Origin: CAYPGJ01 sp050174775
GTDB lineage: Bacteria; Planctomycetota; Phycisphaerae; Phycisphaerales; UBA1924
Assembly (NCBI GenBank): GCA_050174775.1
Contig: JBFXJP010000001.1
Location: 558,001-622,000, forward strand
DNA: 64,000 nucleotides
Direction: 5' to 3'
A program made the translations under genes and the position numbers. Below are positions 44,526-53,263 of this stretch, piece by piece. Each line of letters starts with the position of its first letter. Position 1 is the first letter of the stretch. The notes beneath the pieces are model-generated. The model saw only the letters and a program-made list of their open reading frames with translations. It was not told the origin of the DNA and did not search any database.

Positions 44526-46379
44526 ATGTGCGGCATCTTCGGCCTCGTCGCTCGCCACGGCCTCACCCCATCCTGCTCCGACCGAGAGATCGCGCGCCTG
44601 CGCGACCTCCTCACCCACCGTGGGCCCGACGACTCCGGGATCTTCCGCATCCGCAACGCGGTCCTCGCGCACCGGCGCCTCTCCGTCATCGATCCCAGCC
44701 CCGCAGGACGCCAACCCCTCTCCACCCCCGACGGTCGCTTCCACCTCGTCTACAACGGCGAGCTCTACAACGACAGCGAACTCCGGCGCGAACTCAACGC
44801 GCGCGGCGTCCGCTTCTCCTCCCATTGCGACGCCGAGACCGTCATCCACGCATTCGCCACCTGGGGCATCGAGGCGTTCACGCGTTTCCGCGGCATGTAC
44901 GCCATCGCCATCTTCGACGCGCACCGCAACCTGCTCACGCTCGCGCGCGACCCGCTCGGCATCAAGCCCCTCTACTTCCACGCCAACGAACGCGAGATCG
45001 CTTTCGCCTCAGAGCCCGCGCCCATCCTTGCGCTTCCCACAGGCCCGACGCGCCCCAATCTCCCCATGGTCAGCGCCTACCTCTCCACCATCCGCACCGT
45101 ACTCGCCAACGACACGCTCTACGACGGCCTCTACGCGCTCGCCCCGGGCCAGATGGCCCAGTGCGACCTCGACGGCGCCTCCCCATCGATCCGACTCCTC
45201 GACTTCTGGACCCCCAACGCGCCACGAGGCCGCTGCTGGAACATCCGCGCCGAGGAAGCCGAGTCGCTCGTTCGCGCCACACTCGCCGACGCCGTGCAAC
45301 GCCACCTGCGCTCCGACGTGCCCATCTGTGCGCTGCTCTCGGGCGGCATCGACAGCGCGATCATCACCGCGATCGCATCCGAAATCCATCCCGATCTGCG
45401 CACCTACTGCGCAGGAGCGCCGTCCGACGCAGACGACGACGATCTGCACGTCGCGCAGCGGTTCGCCGACGCCCGCTCGCTCCGCCACGCGCAGGAGCAC
45501 GTCACGCGCGAGGCATTCTCGGCCGATTGGCCCGACATGGTCCGCCGTCTGGCCTCCCCCCTCTCGACACCCAACGAGATCGCGATCCACGCCATCGCCT
45601 CGCGCCTCCGCGCCGACGGCTGCGTCGTCACGCTCTCCGGCGAGGGCGCCGACGAGCTGTTCGCCGGCTACGAGGGGCAGATCCTGGCGGCCCTCGAAAC
45701 GCTCGCCGATCCCGCCCGCGCGTCGATCGCAGAGCACGCACGAGCCGCCCTCGACGCCTCCTCGTGGATGACCTCAAACGACAAGGCCTCCGTGCTCACG
45801 CCGGAAACCTGGAGCGCCGTCGAGGAGGACGCCGCGCTGCACCGCTTCTACGAACACGAGTTCGCGCGCTGCACCGCCGAGTCCTCCCCCGGCGACCCTT
45901 CACTCGACGCACACCTCATCCTCACCAGACGAATCAACCTCACCGGGCTCCTCCAACGCCTCGACACGGCCACCATGCTCGCCGGCGTCGAGGGCCGGAC
46001 CCCATTCGCCGATGTCGCTGTCGCAACACTGGCCGAGTCCCTTCCCTGCACTCTCAAGTACGCGCCGGTCCAGAGCCACGCGCACACCCACTCCGCCGTT
46101 GCCACCGCCACCCTCCCGCGAACCAAGCGCATCCTCCGTGACGCATTCGCGGATGTCCTGCCCGACGAAGTGCTCACCCGCGCGAAGGCATCCTTCCCGC
46201 TGCCCTTCCAGGCCTGGCTGCCCGCCCACGCGAGCACGCTCCGCAACTCCACCTTCGTTCGCTCGCTCGTCCGTGATGAAATCGTCGACGCGGTCGCGGA
46301 CGATCCCACCCGACACTGGCGTTTCGCCTGGCCGCTGATCAATCTCGCCATGTGGGGCGAGCCGCGCTGGGGCGGATGA
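44526..46379 (+). CDS. asnB: Asparagine synthase (glutamine-hydrolysing)
   Basis: A 617-residue AsnB-type enzyme. It starts MCGIFGLVARHGL, so Cys2 is the glutaminase nucleophile. The Ntn domain shows LTHRGPDDSGI, AHRRLSVIDPSPAGRQPLS, VYNGELYND and HCDAETVIHAF. The synthetase domain has the PP-loop ALLSGGIDSAIITAIA and GEGADELFAGYEGQ, later LDTATMLAGVEGRTPFAD. These match the large clade used both for Asn and for exopolysaccharide or secondary-metabolite amidation. No biosynthetic neighbours are present. It has no clear Shine-Dalgarno. Confidence 0.92.
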   Translation: MCGIFGLVARHGLTPSCSDREIARLRDLLTHRGPDDSGIFRIRNAVLAHRRLSVIDPSPAGRQPLSTPDGRFHLVYNGELYNDSELRRELNARGVRFSSHCDAETVIHAFATWGIEAFTRFRGMYAIAIFDAHRNLLTLARDPLGIKPLYFHANEREIAFASEPAPILALPTGPTRPNLPMVSAYLSTIRTVLANDTLYDGLYALAPGQMAQCDLDGASPSIRLLDFWTPNAPRGRCWNIRAEEAESLVRATLADAVQRHLRSDVPICALLSGGIDSAIITAIASEIHPDLRTYCAGAPSDADDDDLHVAQRFADARSLRHAQEHVTREAFSADWPDMVRRLASPLSTPNEIAIHAIASRLRADGCVVTLSGEGADELFAGYEGQILAALETLADPARASIAEHARAALDASSWMTSNDKASVLTPETWSAVEEDAALHRFYEHEFARCTAESSPGDPSLDAHLILTRRINLTGLLQRLDTATMLAGVEGRTPFADVAVATLAESLPCTLKYAPVQSHAHTHSAVATATLPRTKRILRDAFADVLPDEVLTRAKASFPLPFQAWLPAHASTLRNSTFVRSLVRDEIVDAVADDPTRHWRFAWPLINLAMWGEPRWGG

Positions 46380-46430
46380 TCCGCGCCGGTCTCGCGCCGG
46401 AATCACGCTGAACAAACCGGAACTTCATGG

Positions 46431-46459
46431 CACGACGCGCGTGAGTCACGCGCGCCGTG
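46431..46459. promoter_or_regulatory. Long near-perfect palindrome between asnB and the PEP-CTERM gene
   Basis: Nine-bp arms CGCGCGTGA and TCACGCGCG flank a single G, and CACG/CGTG outer arms extend it with one mismatch to 29 bp. There is no T-run. A TTGACG follows 8 bp downstream (46467-46472). Operator-like by size; it could also be a cruciform or transcription-stop element for asnB. Confidence 0.45.
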
Positions 46460-46570
46460 GTCGCTCTTGACGTGTCACAACCCGGTCGACGCATCCGCCA
46501 GAGCCTTGCACGGGAACGTCCCGTCTCGCCCTCGCCGGCGCCTCGATCAAGACCGTTCAGGAGCGACGCA

Positions 46571-47440
46571 ATGAAGACCTCGAATCTCGTTCTCGCCGCG
46601 TTCACCCTCGTCACCGCCGCCGGCGCAAACGCCGCCATCGGCTTCAACCGGTTCCAGTACCAGGCCCCGGCGGGCACGCCCAACGCCACGCACTTCAAGG
46701 TCACCACCCCCGTCCTGGGCGGCGGCAACTCGTACTCCAACCTGATCCTCCGTCGCGCCTTCATCGGCGGCATCCTCACCGCCCCGGGCTTCCCAAACGC
46801 CGGCGGCGCCACCGCCATCTTCAACGGGCCACGCAACAACAACGCGGCCCTGCCCGCCTTCGACATCGTCCGCAACAACAACGTCGACGTCTACACGCGC
46901 ACCATCCTCAAGGACAACTGGTCCCTCGCAACGCGAGTCGACTTCTACACGGGCGCCGGAGTGCCCGCGATCGCGGCGGACGCCGCGCCCGTCGGAGGCT
47001 GGCGCGTCCGCAATCTGCCCGAGGCCGACTCCAGCGGCATCGTCGATCTCATCGTCGATGCATCCTCCCCGACCTTCGTGCTCAACGCGAGCGTCTACCG
47101 CGGCATGTCGTACTCCGCCATCGAGTCCGCCTTCGACACGTTCTTCAACATCTCGATGAATACCCCGGACATCCCGGCGGACCTGCTCAGCAACCCGACG
47201 TCCCACTTCTCTGGCGCCACGCTCGCGGACTCGTTCAACAGCATCTCCATGAGCGGCGGCGACACCCTCTCGCTGTTCATCTCGGAGTTCGGCGCCGACG
47301 AGGGCGTGATCGTCGCGGGCACGATGGACATGGGCGCCGGCAACGTCCGTGAGTTCGCCGTGGCCATGGCCGTGCCCACGCCGGGCGCCGCGGCCCTCCT
47401 CTCGCTCGCCGGACTCTGCACTGTCCGGCGCCGCCGATGA
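46571..47440 (+). CDS. Secreted protein with variant PEP-CTERM tail
   Basis: A 289-residue exported protein. Signal peptide MKTSNLVLAAFTLVTAAGANAA. A Gly/Asn/Thr-rich body contains several short repeats of hydrophobic strands. The C-terminus is VPTPGAAALLSLAGLCTVRRRR, a proline-glycine anchor, hydrophobic helix and basic tail. This is the planctomycete variant of the PEP-CTERM sorting signal handled by an exosortase (not in this window). CAGGAG lies before the ATG. Function of the body is unknown. Confidence 0.85.
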   Translation: MKTSNLVLAAFTLVTAAGANAAIGFNRFQYQAPAGTPNATHFKVTTPVLGGGNSYSNLILRRAFIGGILTAPGFPNAGGATAIFNGPRNNNAALPAFDIVRNNNVDVYTRTILKDNWSLATRVDFYTGAGVPAIAADAAPVGGWRVRNLPEADSSGIVDLIVDASSPTFVLNASVYRGMSYSAIESAFDTFFNISMNTPDIPADLLSNPTSHFSGATLADSFNSISMSGGDTLSLFISEFGADEGVIVAGTMDMGAGNVREFAVAMAVPTPGAAALLSLAGLCTVRRRR

Positions 47441-47548
47441 GCTGACCGACCACGAAACACGTCGCGCACGACTCCGATGCACCGGCGCGAGCGTCCTTCA
47501 CGGGCGCTCGTGCCGTTTCTACAATGCGGACAATCAAAGGAGAACACC

Positions 47549-48076
47549 ATGCTCGTCGCCTCGATCGTCCTCGCCGCCTCCTCCCTCGCAGGCCAGCCCG
47601 ACGCGCGGCCCGATTTCCCGCTGCAGAAGGCCGCGGCCGAGAACCCCATGCACACCGCGATCCGCTCTCTTGTCGGCCGCTGGGAATCCGACGACAACGA
47701 TGGCGACGGCAAGCCCGAAGTCGTCTGCGAGTACCGCACTACGGCCGGCGGCTCCGCCGTGGTCGAGACGCTCTTCCCGGGTCAGCCCGAGGAGATGGTC
47801 ACGATCTATCACCTCGACGGCGACTCCATCGGCGTCACGCACTACTGCATGATGGGCAACCAGCCCTATCTCAAGAGCATCGACGGCAGCACCGCGAAGC
47901 GCATCTCCTTCGAGTGCGCGGGCGGCCCCAACGTCGACCGTTCCGGCGGCGACTACATGGGCTCACTCGTCCTCGAGATCGGCGATGACGGCAAGTCCCT
48001 CACGCAGCACTGGGGGCACTTCACGAAGGGCGCCAAGGCCGGCGAGATGGCATTCGAGCTCCACCGCACGAAGTGA
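47549..48076 (+). CDS. Exported hypothetical protein (DUF1579-like)
   Basis: A 175-residue protein. A short signal peptide (MLVASIVLAASSLAG) is followed by a beta-rich domain starting LVGRWESDDNDGDGKPEVVCEYRTTAGGSAVVETLFPGQPEEMVTIYHLDGD, with late MAFELHRTK. The pattern of GRWES, YRxTAGGSAVVETLF and YHLDGD resembles small secreted DUF1579-type beta-barrels. The role is unknown. AAAGGAG precedes the ATG. A long hairpin ends the gene. Confidence 0.75.
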   Translation: MLVASIVLAASSLAGQPDARPDFPLQKAAAENPMHTAIRSLVGRWESDDNDGDGKPEVVCEYRTTAGGSAVVETLFPGQPEEMVTIYHLDGDSIGVTHYCMMGNQPYLKSIDGSTAKRISFECAGGPNVDRSGGDYMGSLVLEIGDDGKSLTQHWGHFTKGAKAGEMAFELHRTK

Positions 48077-48091
48077 TCCACCGACACCGAC

Positions 48092-48132
48092 AATGACAGC
48101 GGGCGGCGCTCCACGCGTCGCCCGCTGTCATT
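48092..48132. terminator. Bidirectional hairpin between convergent genes
   Basis: A perfect 14-bp stem (arms AATGACAGCGGGCG and CGCCCGCTGTCATT) with a 13-nt loop sits between the DUF1579-like gene and the minus-strand gene at 48153. T-rich flanks are short, so it may also be a transcription barrier for both. Confidence 0.8.
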
Positions 48133-48152
48133 CTGCTTCCGATCGCTGCGCC

Positions 48153-48710
48153 TCACTGCTTGGGCGCAAGGTCCTGGATGCCGTCCACCTTCAGCGATGC
48201 CGGCGCGAACGTGCCCCCGAGATGGATCCCGCCCTTGAGCGGCGTATACAGCTCGATCGCGATCTGGGAAATGGGCAGGTTGATCTCCTTGAAGTGCGGC
48301 TTGTCCGTGTAGGTGATCGACGCGATCGCCAGCACCGGCACGTCGTCCGGCACGCCGGCCAGAGGCTTCGATCCGCTGTCCGCCGTCACGAACGACGCCA
48401 TCACGCCCTGATGCACGTCGTGGTTGTACCACCGCATCGCGGCTTCCTTGTTCTCGAACCACGCGAAGATCGCCTGCTTGCCCGACCGGAACTGGCCCGC
48501 GTCAACACCCAGGCACCCCTCGACGCTCTGGAGCGCCCCGATGAGGTCCGGCATGTCCTGACCGCCGTTCTGTGCGCGCGCAGGCTGCGCAGCCGTCGCG
48601 CCGCCCTGCCCCGATGAACGGGCGCCCTGCTGCGACCACGCCAACGCCGTCACGCCCACCCCGGCCAACGCCACGCCCAACAGCACCGATCCAACCGCCG
48701 CCACTCGCAT
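48153..48710 (-). CDS. Exported hypothetical protein
   Basis: A 185-residue protein. N-terminal signal or anchor (MRVAAVGSVLLGVALAGVGVTALAW) precedes an Ala/Gln/Gly-rich linker and a domain with FAWFENKEAAMRWYNHDVHQGVM. That stretch faintly resembles ABM-like ferredoxin-fold domains, but this is weak. AAGGAG lies before the ATG. Shares the bidirectional hairpin with its convergent neighbour. Confidence 0.7.
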   Translation of the reverse strand: MRVAAVGSVLLGVALAGVGVTALAWSQQGARSSGQGGATAAQPARAQNGGQDMPDLIGALQSVEGCLGVDAGQFRSGKQAIFAWFENKEAAMRWYNHDVHQGVMASFVTADSGSKPLAGVPDDVPVLAIASITYTDKPHFKEINLPISQIAIELYTPLKGGIHLGGTFAPASLKVDGIQDLAPKQ

Positions 48711-48804
48711 GGGAACGCTCCTTCAGCGCGTCCGCACGCGACGGAGGCGCCGCGCCTTTTCGCGTGGGACATGCCGGGTGGTTGGGAGTCTCGGCGCCCC
48801 GATT

Positions 48805-50016
48805 TCAGGGCCGGGGGTGGTCGGAGAGCCCGTCGGAGGACCTTGCGCCTGGCTTGCCCTCCACGTAGTTGAGGTAGTGCCGCTGGGTCGGGTAGGCCAG
48901 GTCGACGCCTTCCTGCGCGCCGAATGCGTCGAGGACCGCCTCCCAGATCCGCTGGTTGTTCGCCCGACGCTCCCTCGGGGGGGTCATGTACCGGATCGTC
49001 AGCAACACCCCCGAATCCTTAACCGTCGTGAAGACGGAGGGTGTGAGCTGGGAGACGAAGATCATCTGCTTCGACGCCGCGCGCCGGACCGCCTCCTGCG
49101 CCCCGGCGCTCAGCGGCTGCGCGTGCTCGTTTGCGACCTCGGTCAGGAGCTTTTTCGCGAGTTTCCAGTCGGATTCGAAGGTGACGAGGACGGGGATCTC
49201 GTCCCAGATGTACTCGAAGCCGCGTGTATAGGAGGCGGTGGTGTTTTTGAACACGAACCCGTTGGGAACCATGATGACGCGCCCGGTGGACTGGTCGGCG
49301 TCCACCCATTCCCCGCATTCCATGAGGAAGGTCTGGAAGAGGCGGATGTCGATTACGTCGCCGAAATGCCCTGCGATGGCGATGCGGTCGCCCACGACGA
49401 AGGGCCTGCGGATGAGGATGAAGGCCCAGCCGGCGAGGTTGGCGAGGAGGTCCTGGAGGGCGATGGCGAGCCCTGCGGTGATGAGCCCCAGAAATGCGCC
49501 GAAGTCGCGGATGCCTGAGACCCAGGTGAGGATCAGGGCGGCGATGGCGAGGATGCCGACGGTGTAGGTGGCGGCGCGGCGCCAGTGGTAGGCGGCGCGG
49601 ACGTCGGAAACTCTTGCGTTGACGACAGATACGAAGACCGAGCGGAGGGCCAGGAGCGCGACCACCATCGCGATGGAGAGGAGCAGTTTCCGGAGGAGGG
49701 TGGGGGAGATGTGGAGCGCGTCGGTGAGGGGGGTGATGATCTCCTCGCCTGACCAGAGGGCGGCCAGGGCGAGCGCGGTGGCGGCTGCGATGAGGACGCG
49801 GACGTTGCGGCGGCGCAACCGCTTGTGGGTGCGGTCCTTGATGTTGCGGTTGACCACCAGCGTGATGACGAGGCTGGCGACAAGGGCGAGGAGGAGGGTG
49901 AGTAGTGTGAGCGTGAAGGCGGTGAGGAGCGCGGGGGAGACACCTGTGGCGTCCGAGATGGCCTGCACTGCGTGGGCGATCCCTTCCGGGGATGTGGCCT
50001 GATCCTGCACGAGCAC
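48805..50016 (-). CDS. MscS-family mechanosensitive channel
   Basis: A 403-residue channel. Four to five hydrophobic segments precede the pore and MscS core (AFLGLITAGLAIALQDLLANLAGWAFILIRRPFVVGDRIAI, near residue 190), followed by GDVIDIRLFQTFLME and VIMVPNGFVFKNTTASYT in the beta domain. A C-terminal cytoplasmic tail ends SSDGLSDHPRP. It would open under hypo-osmotic stress. The start is GTG at 50016; TATCAT lies 1 nt upstream, so the GTG two codons later (50010) fits a leaderless transcript better. The plus-strand base skew flips inside this gene. Confidence 0.92.
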   Translation of the reverse strand: MLVQDQATSPEGIAHAVQAISDATGVSPALLTAFTLTLLTLLLALVASLVITLVVNRNIKDRTHKRLRRRNVRVLIAAATALALAALWSGEEIITPLTDALHISPTLLRKLLLSIAMVVALLALRSVFVSVVNARVSDVRAAYHWRRAATYTVGILAIAALILTWVSGIRDFGAFLGLITAGLAIALQDLLANLAGWAFILIRRPFVVGDRIAIAGHFGDVIDIRLFQTFLMECGEWVDADQSTGRVIMVPNGFVFKNTTASYTRGFEYIWDEIPVLVTFESDWKLAKKLLTEVANEHAQPLSAGAQEAVRRAASKQMIFVSQLTPSVFTTVKDSGVLLTIRYMTPPRERRANNQRIWEAVLDAFGAQEGVDLAYPTQRHYLNYVEGKPGARSSDGLSDHPRP

Positions 50017-50053
50017 GATGATACAGCGGCTTGTGGATCGAGCGATTCGATGC

Positions 50054-50812
50054 TCAACGGCTTGCGGGGCAGGTGAAGAGGAAGTTGTTGGAGTAGTGGC
50101 CCTGTCCGTATGTCTGGTGGGCTGCGGGGTTGAAGTCCGCGATCGGCTTCACGGAACGGTCGGTGAAGAAGAAGCCTTCGTAGCCGATTGGTGCGAGGAG
50201 CGATCTGACTTCGTCCACGGGGCTTGCGCCGTCTTCGTGGAGGCGTGATTCGATCTCGATGAGCAGGGCGGGTTTGAAGCGTTCGAGGGTGTCCTGTGCG
50301 CCTCTGAGGACGGGCTGCTCGTGGCCTTCGACGTCGATCTTCAGCACGTCGAGGGCCTGGAGGTGGAGGTCGTCGATGGCGATGGTGGGGATGGTGCGGT
50401 GCTGGGTGTCGGGGAGGTCGAGGCCGTTGAGGGTGGCGCCGTGGGTCGTGGAGTCGAGGTAGGCGAGTCTGGCTTCACCGGAGGCGTCGGAGAGGCCTGC
50501 GCTGTAGACCTTGAGCTGATCGAGGCTGAGGGCGGTTGCGGCGCGTGCGGTTTGGTGGGCGAGGTGGGGTTGGGGCTCGAAGGCGAGGACAAGGCCTTGT
50601 GGGCCGACGGCGCGGGCGAACCACCAGGAGTAGGCGCCCTTGTGGGCGCCTGCGTCGATGGCGATGCCGCCTTTGGGGAGGTGGGGGAGGAGGTGCTTGA
50701 GTTCGAGGGGGTTGAGTTTGAGGCGGTAGCGGGCCGCGCGGTGGAGGAGGCGGAGGGAGAGCTTCATGCGCGTGAGGAGGGGGTCGCGCGCGGGGTTGAG
50801 TGGGGTGATCAC
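50054..50812 (-). CDS. FkbM-family methyltransferase
   Basis: A 252-residue class I methyltransferase. The SAM motif is GGIAIDAGAHKGAYSWWFARAVG, followed by AFEPQPHLA (acidic loop), and the FkbM-type DVLKIDVEGHEQPVLRGA and LLIEIESRLHEDG. FkbM proteins O-methylate sugars or polyketides in cell-surface or natural-product pathways. The GTG at 50812 is chosen because CATAAT (50819-50824) is 6 nt upstream; an internal ATG at 50767 is possible. No polysaccharide genes lie next to it. Confidence 0.88.
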   Translation of the reverse strand: MITPLNPARDPLLTRMKLSLRLLHRAARYRLKLNPLELKHLLPHLPKGGIAIDAGAHKGAYSWWFARAVGPQGLVLAFEPQPHLAHQTARAATALSLDQLKVYSAGLSDASGEARLAYLDSTTHGATLNGLDLPDTQHRTIPTIAIDDLHLQALDVLKIDVEGHEQPVLRGAQDTLERFKPALLIEIESRLHEDGASPVDEVRSLLAPIGYEGFFFTDRSVKPIADFNPAAHQTYGQGHYSNNFLFTCPASR

Positions 50813-50818
50813 GCGGGC

Positions 50819-50824
50819 ATTATG
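50819..50824 (-). promoter_or_regulatory. -10-like box CATAAT before the FkbM gene
   Basis: CATAAT on the minus strand ends 6 nt before the GTG at 50812, giving an inferred start at or next to the start codon. Confidence 0.45.
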
Positions 50825-51362
50825 CGCGCGCACGGGGCGCACGTTTGAGGGGGCCGGATCGGCCCGGCTCGCGCACAGGGATGGTCAGTGCCCGGGGTCG
50901 TGCGCGCGCGAACGGCCCCGATTACCGTCGTGGTGCGCCGAATCGCGGTGATATGGACGCGCTCGGCGAGCACAACTGGGCTGGTGCGCGCGCGGGGCGT
51001 AGATATGGGTCGGGGCGTGCGCACGCGGCGGACGGGTGTGCGCACGGGGATGGGAGATACAGAGGGAGAGGAAGGTCGAGATCCGACGACGGGAAGTGTG
51101 CGTGTTGTCACCTCAGTGCGAGGCGATGTAGTTCGTAGAGCGATGCACCCCCGGTGGAGCCCTCTCCCTGCCCTCTCCCACTCGTTGCACTCGTGGGAGA
51201 GGTGGCGAGTGTGGGAGCTTGTTGAGAGGCGCGACGGACGGGAGATGCGGCGCGGGTGAGGAGGATTGATGAGACCTTCGTCGAGATTGCGCGTGGCGCG
51301 GGACCAGCAGCGTGTAGAGTTGGTGCGGCGTATTGCGGCGGTGCTTCTGAGAGGAGACAGAG
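50825..51362. other. Gap of about 540 bp without a supported gene
   Basis: Contains alternating GC-rich tracts with repeated GTGCGCAC-like motifs (50960-51060), one copy of the palindromic repeat (51155-51205), a TAGAGT box (51315-51320) and the GAGAGGAG preceding the PhoD gene. No frame has coding quality. Confidence 0.55.
51155..51205. repeat. Palindromic intergenic repeat, copy A
   Basis: A TGGAGCCCTCTCCCTGCCC-like entry leads to arms CCTCTCCCAC (51172-51181) and GTGGGAGAGG (51193-51202). The flanks and arms recur at 54911-54959, showing a dispersed REP-like unit. Confidence 0.8.
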
Positions 51363-53219
51363 ATGGATCGGCGGTTTGTTCGGCGTGCGGTGTTCGCGGC
51401 GGTGGGGGGGTGCTGGTGTCTTGCATCGGTTGCGGCGGCGCGCGGGTTTCCGGGCGGGGTGAGCGCGGGGGACGTGAGTTCAACCTCGGTGGTGCTGTGG
51501 GCGCGGACGGACACGCCCGGCCAGATGTTGTTCGAGGTGGCCACGGACGCGGGGTTCACGGCGGTCGTGTCGGCGATGAGCGTTGCGGTGGGGGACGTGC
51601 GCGTGCCGGGGAAGGTGGAGGTGGACGGGTTGCTCGCGGGCGCGACGCACTACTACCGGGTGACGGACGGGGGGAGCGCTGTGGCGTCGGGGCGGTTTCG
51701 CACGGCGGCGTCGGGGGAGCGGACGGGGTTGCGGTTCGGGGTGAGCGGGGATTGGCGCGGGGAGCTGTCGCCGTACCCGTCGGTGTCGAACGTGGCGGCG
51801 AAGGAGCTGGATTTCTTCGTGGCGCTGGGTGACACGATCTATGCGGACGTGGCTTCGCCGAGCGTGCCGGTGGCGCAGTGTGTGACGATCGAGCAGTTCC
51901 GGGACAAGCACCTTGAGGGGTACGGGGAGCGGCACGGGCTGAACGTGTTCGCGGAGTTGCGCGCGTCGACGGCTTGGTTTGCGAACATCGATGATCACGA
52001 GGTGACGAACGACTTTGCGGGTGGGGCGCCTGCGGCGTCCGATCCGCGGTTCGGGGGCGCGGGGCTGATCAACGATCACCCGCTGTACGAGACGGGGTTG
52101 CTCGCGTTCCAGGAGTACAACCCGGCGCGGGATGAGTTCTGGGCGGTTTCGGGGGACCCGCGGACGGACGGGGAGCGTCGGTTGTATCGGTCGCGCGTGT
52201 TCGGGCGGGACGCGGCGATTCACATGCTCGACGCGCGGTCGTTCCGGGATGAGGAGCTGCCGGGGGTGACGGACCCGCTGGACCCGGCGCAGGCGCAGGC
52301 GTTTCTGCAGGCGTCGTTCGATCCGACGCGGACGATGCTCGGGCGGGTGCAGGTGGAGCGGCTGAAGGCGGACATGCTCGCGGCGAAGCAGGCGGGGGTG
52401 ACGTGGCAGTTCGTGCTTGTGCCGGAGCCGATTCAGAATCTGGGGGTGATATTGGCGTCGGATCGGTTTGAGGGGTATGCGGCGGAGCGGACGGAGATTC
52501 TGCACTTCGTGCGGTCGAACGACATCCGGAACGTGGTGTTCGTCGCGGCGGACATTCACGGGACGGTGGTGAACAACCTGACGTACTCGTTCGGCGTGGG
52601 GGAAGCGCAGGTGAACGCGAACGCGTTCGAGGTAGTGACGGGGGCGGTGGCGTACGCCGCGCCGTTCGGTCCGACGGTTGCGGGACTGGTGGCGAGTTTC
52701 GGGTTGCCGGGGGCGATTCCGCTGGGGACGTACCTGTCGTGGACGCGGGAGCAGCAGGAGAATTACATCGCGCTGCTGATCAACGCGCAGGTGTTCTCGC
52801 TGGGGTACGACTTTGTGGGGCTGGAGGAGAGCAGCATCCGTGCGACGCTGCTGGAGGGTGGGTACACGGCGACCAACACGTACGGGTGGACGGAGTTTGA
52901 GATCGATGCGGGGACGCGCGAGTTGACGGTGACGACGTGGGGGATTGATTGGTATGACGAGGCGGAGTTGAATGCGAATCCGGGTGAGGTGACGACGCGC
53001 GTGGCTCGGGTGATGAGCCGGTTCGTGGTGCGGGCGCAGCCGACGTGCCTCGGGGACACGGACGGGAACGGGACGGTGGACTTTCTGGACTTGAACAACG
53101 TGCTGTCGGATTTCGGGGGGACGGGGGAGTTTCTGCTCGGGGATTCGAACCTGGACGGCGCGTGTGACTTTCTGGATCTGGTGGGAGTGCTGGGGAACTA
53201 CGGGGTGGGGTGTGGGTGA
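51363..53219 (+). CDS. Secreted PhoD-family alkaline phosphatase with dockerin-like tail
   Basis: A 618-residue exported phosphodiesterase/phosphatase. Signal peptide MDRRFVRRAVFAAVGGCWCLASVAAA. N-terminal PhoD beta domain (GGVSAGDVSSTSVVLWART, near 30-110). Catalytic core motifs: FGVSGDWRG, FFVALGDTIYAD, NIDDHEVTNDF, QVERLKADM, and FVAADIHGTVVN. It ends in two calcium-loop modules (GDTDGNGTVDFLDLNNVLSDFG and GDSNLDGACDFLDLVGVLGNYG) closing in C-G. These are like those of the repeat protein at 31232. It would release phosphate outside the cell. GAGAGGAG precedes the ATG. Confidence 0.93.
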   Translation: MDRRFVRRAVFAAVGGCWCLASVAAARGFPGGVSAGDVSSTSVVLWARTDTPGQMLFEVATDAGFTAVVSAMSVAVGDVRVPGKVEVDGLLAGATHYYRVTDGGSAVASGRFRTAASGERTGLRFGVSGDWRGELSPYPSVSNVAAKELDFFVALGDTIYADVASPSVPVAQCVTIEQFRDKHLEGYGERHGLNVFAELRASTAWFANIDDHEVTNDFAGGAPAASDPRFGGAGLINDHPLYETGLLAFQEYNPARDEFWAVSGDPRTDGERRLYRSRVFGRDAAIHMLDARSFRDEELPGVTDPLDPAQAQAFLQASFDPTRTMLGRVQVERLKADMLAAKQAGVTWQFVLVPEPIQNLGVILASDRFEGYAAERTEILHFVRSNDIRNVVFVAADIHGTVVNNLTYSFGVGEAQVNANAFEVVTGAVAYAAPFGPTVAGLVASFGLPGAIPLGTYLSWTREQQENYIALLINAQVFSLGYDFVGLEESSIRATLLEGGYTATNTYGWTEFEIDAGTRELTVTTWGIDWYDEAELNANPGEVTTRVARVMSRFVVRAQPTCLGDTDGNGTVDFLDLNNVLSDFGGTGEFLLGDSNLDGACDFLDLVGVLGNYGVGCG

Positions 53220-53246
53220 GTCGGGCGGGGAGCGCGGCGCGGGTAG

Positions 53247-53252
53247 TAGAAT
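53247..53252 (+). promoter_or_regulatory. -10-like box TAGAAT before the DUF1016 gene
   Basis: TAGAAT ends 11 nt before the ATG at 53264, in the 44-bp gap after the PhoD gene. Confidence 0.45.
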
Positions 53253-53263
53253 CGGTGCGAACC

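Noticed and set aside
48700..49400. Replication origin at the C-to-G skew flip
   Set aside because: No DnaA-box cluster, AT-rich unwinding region or dnaA/dnaN gene nearby; the opposite flip is only 20 kb away, so an inversion fits better.
50843..51483. Minus-strand open frame upstream of the PhoD gene
   Set aside because: Thr/Arg/Pro-rich, contains the palindromic repeat, and overlaps the PhoD start; it is not coding.
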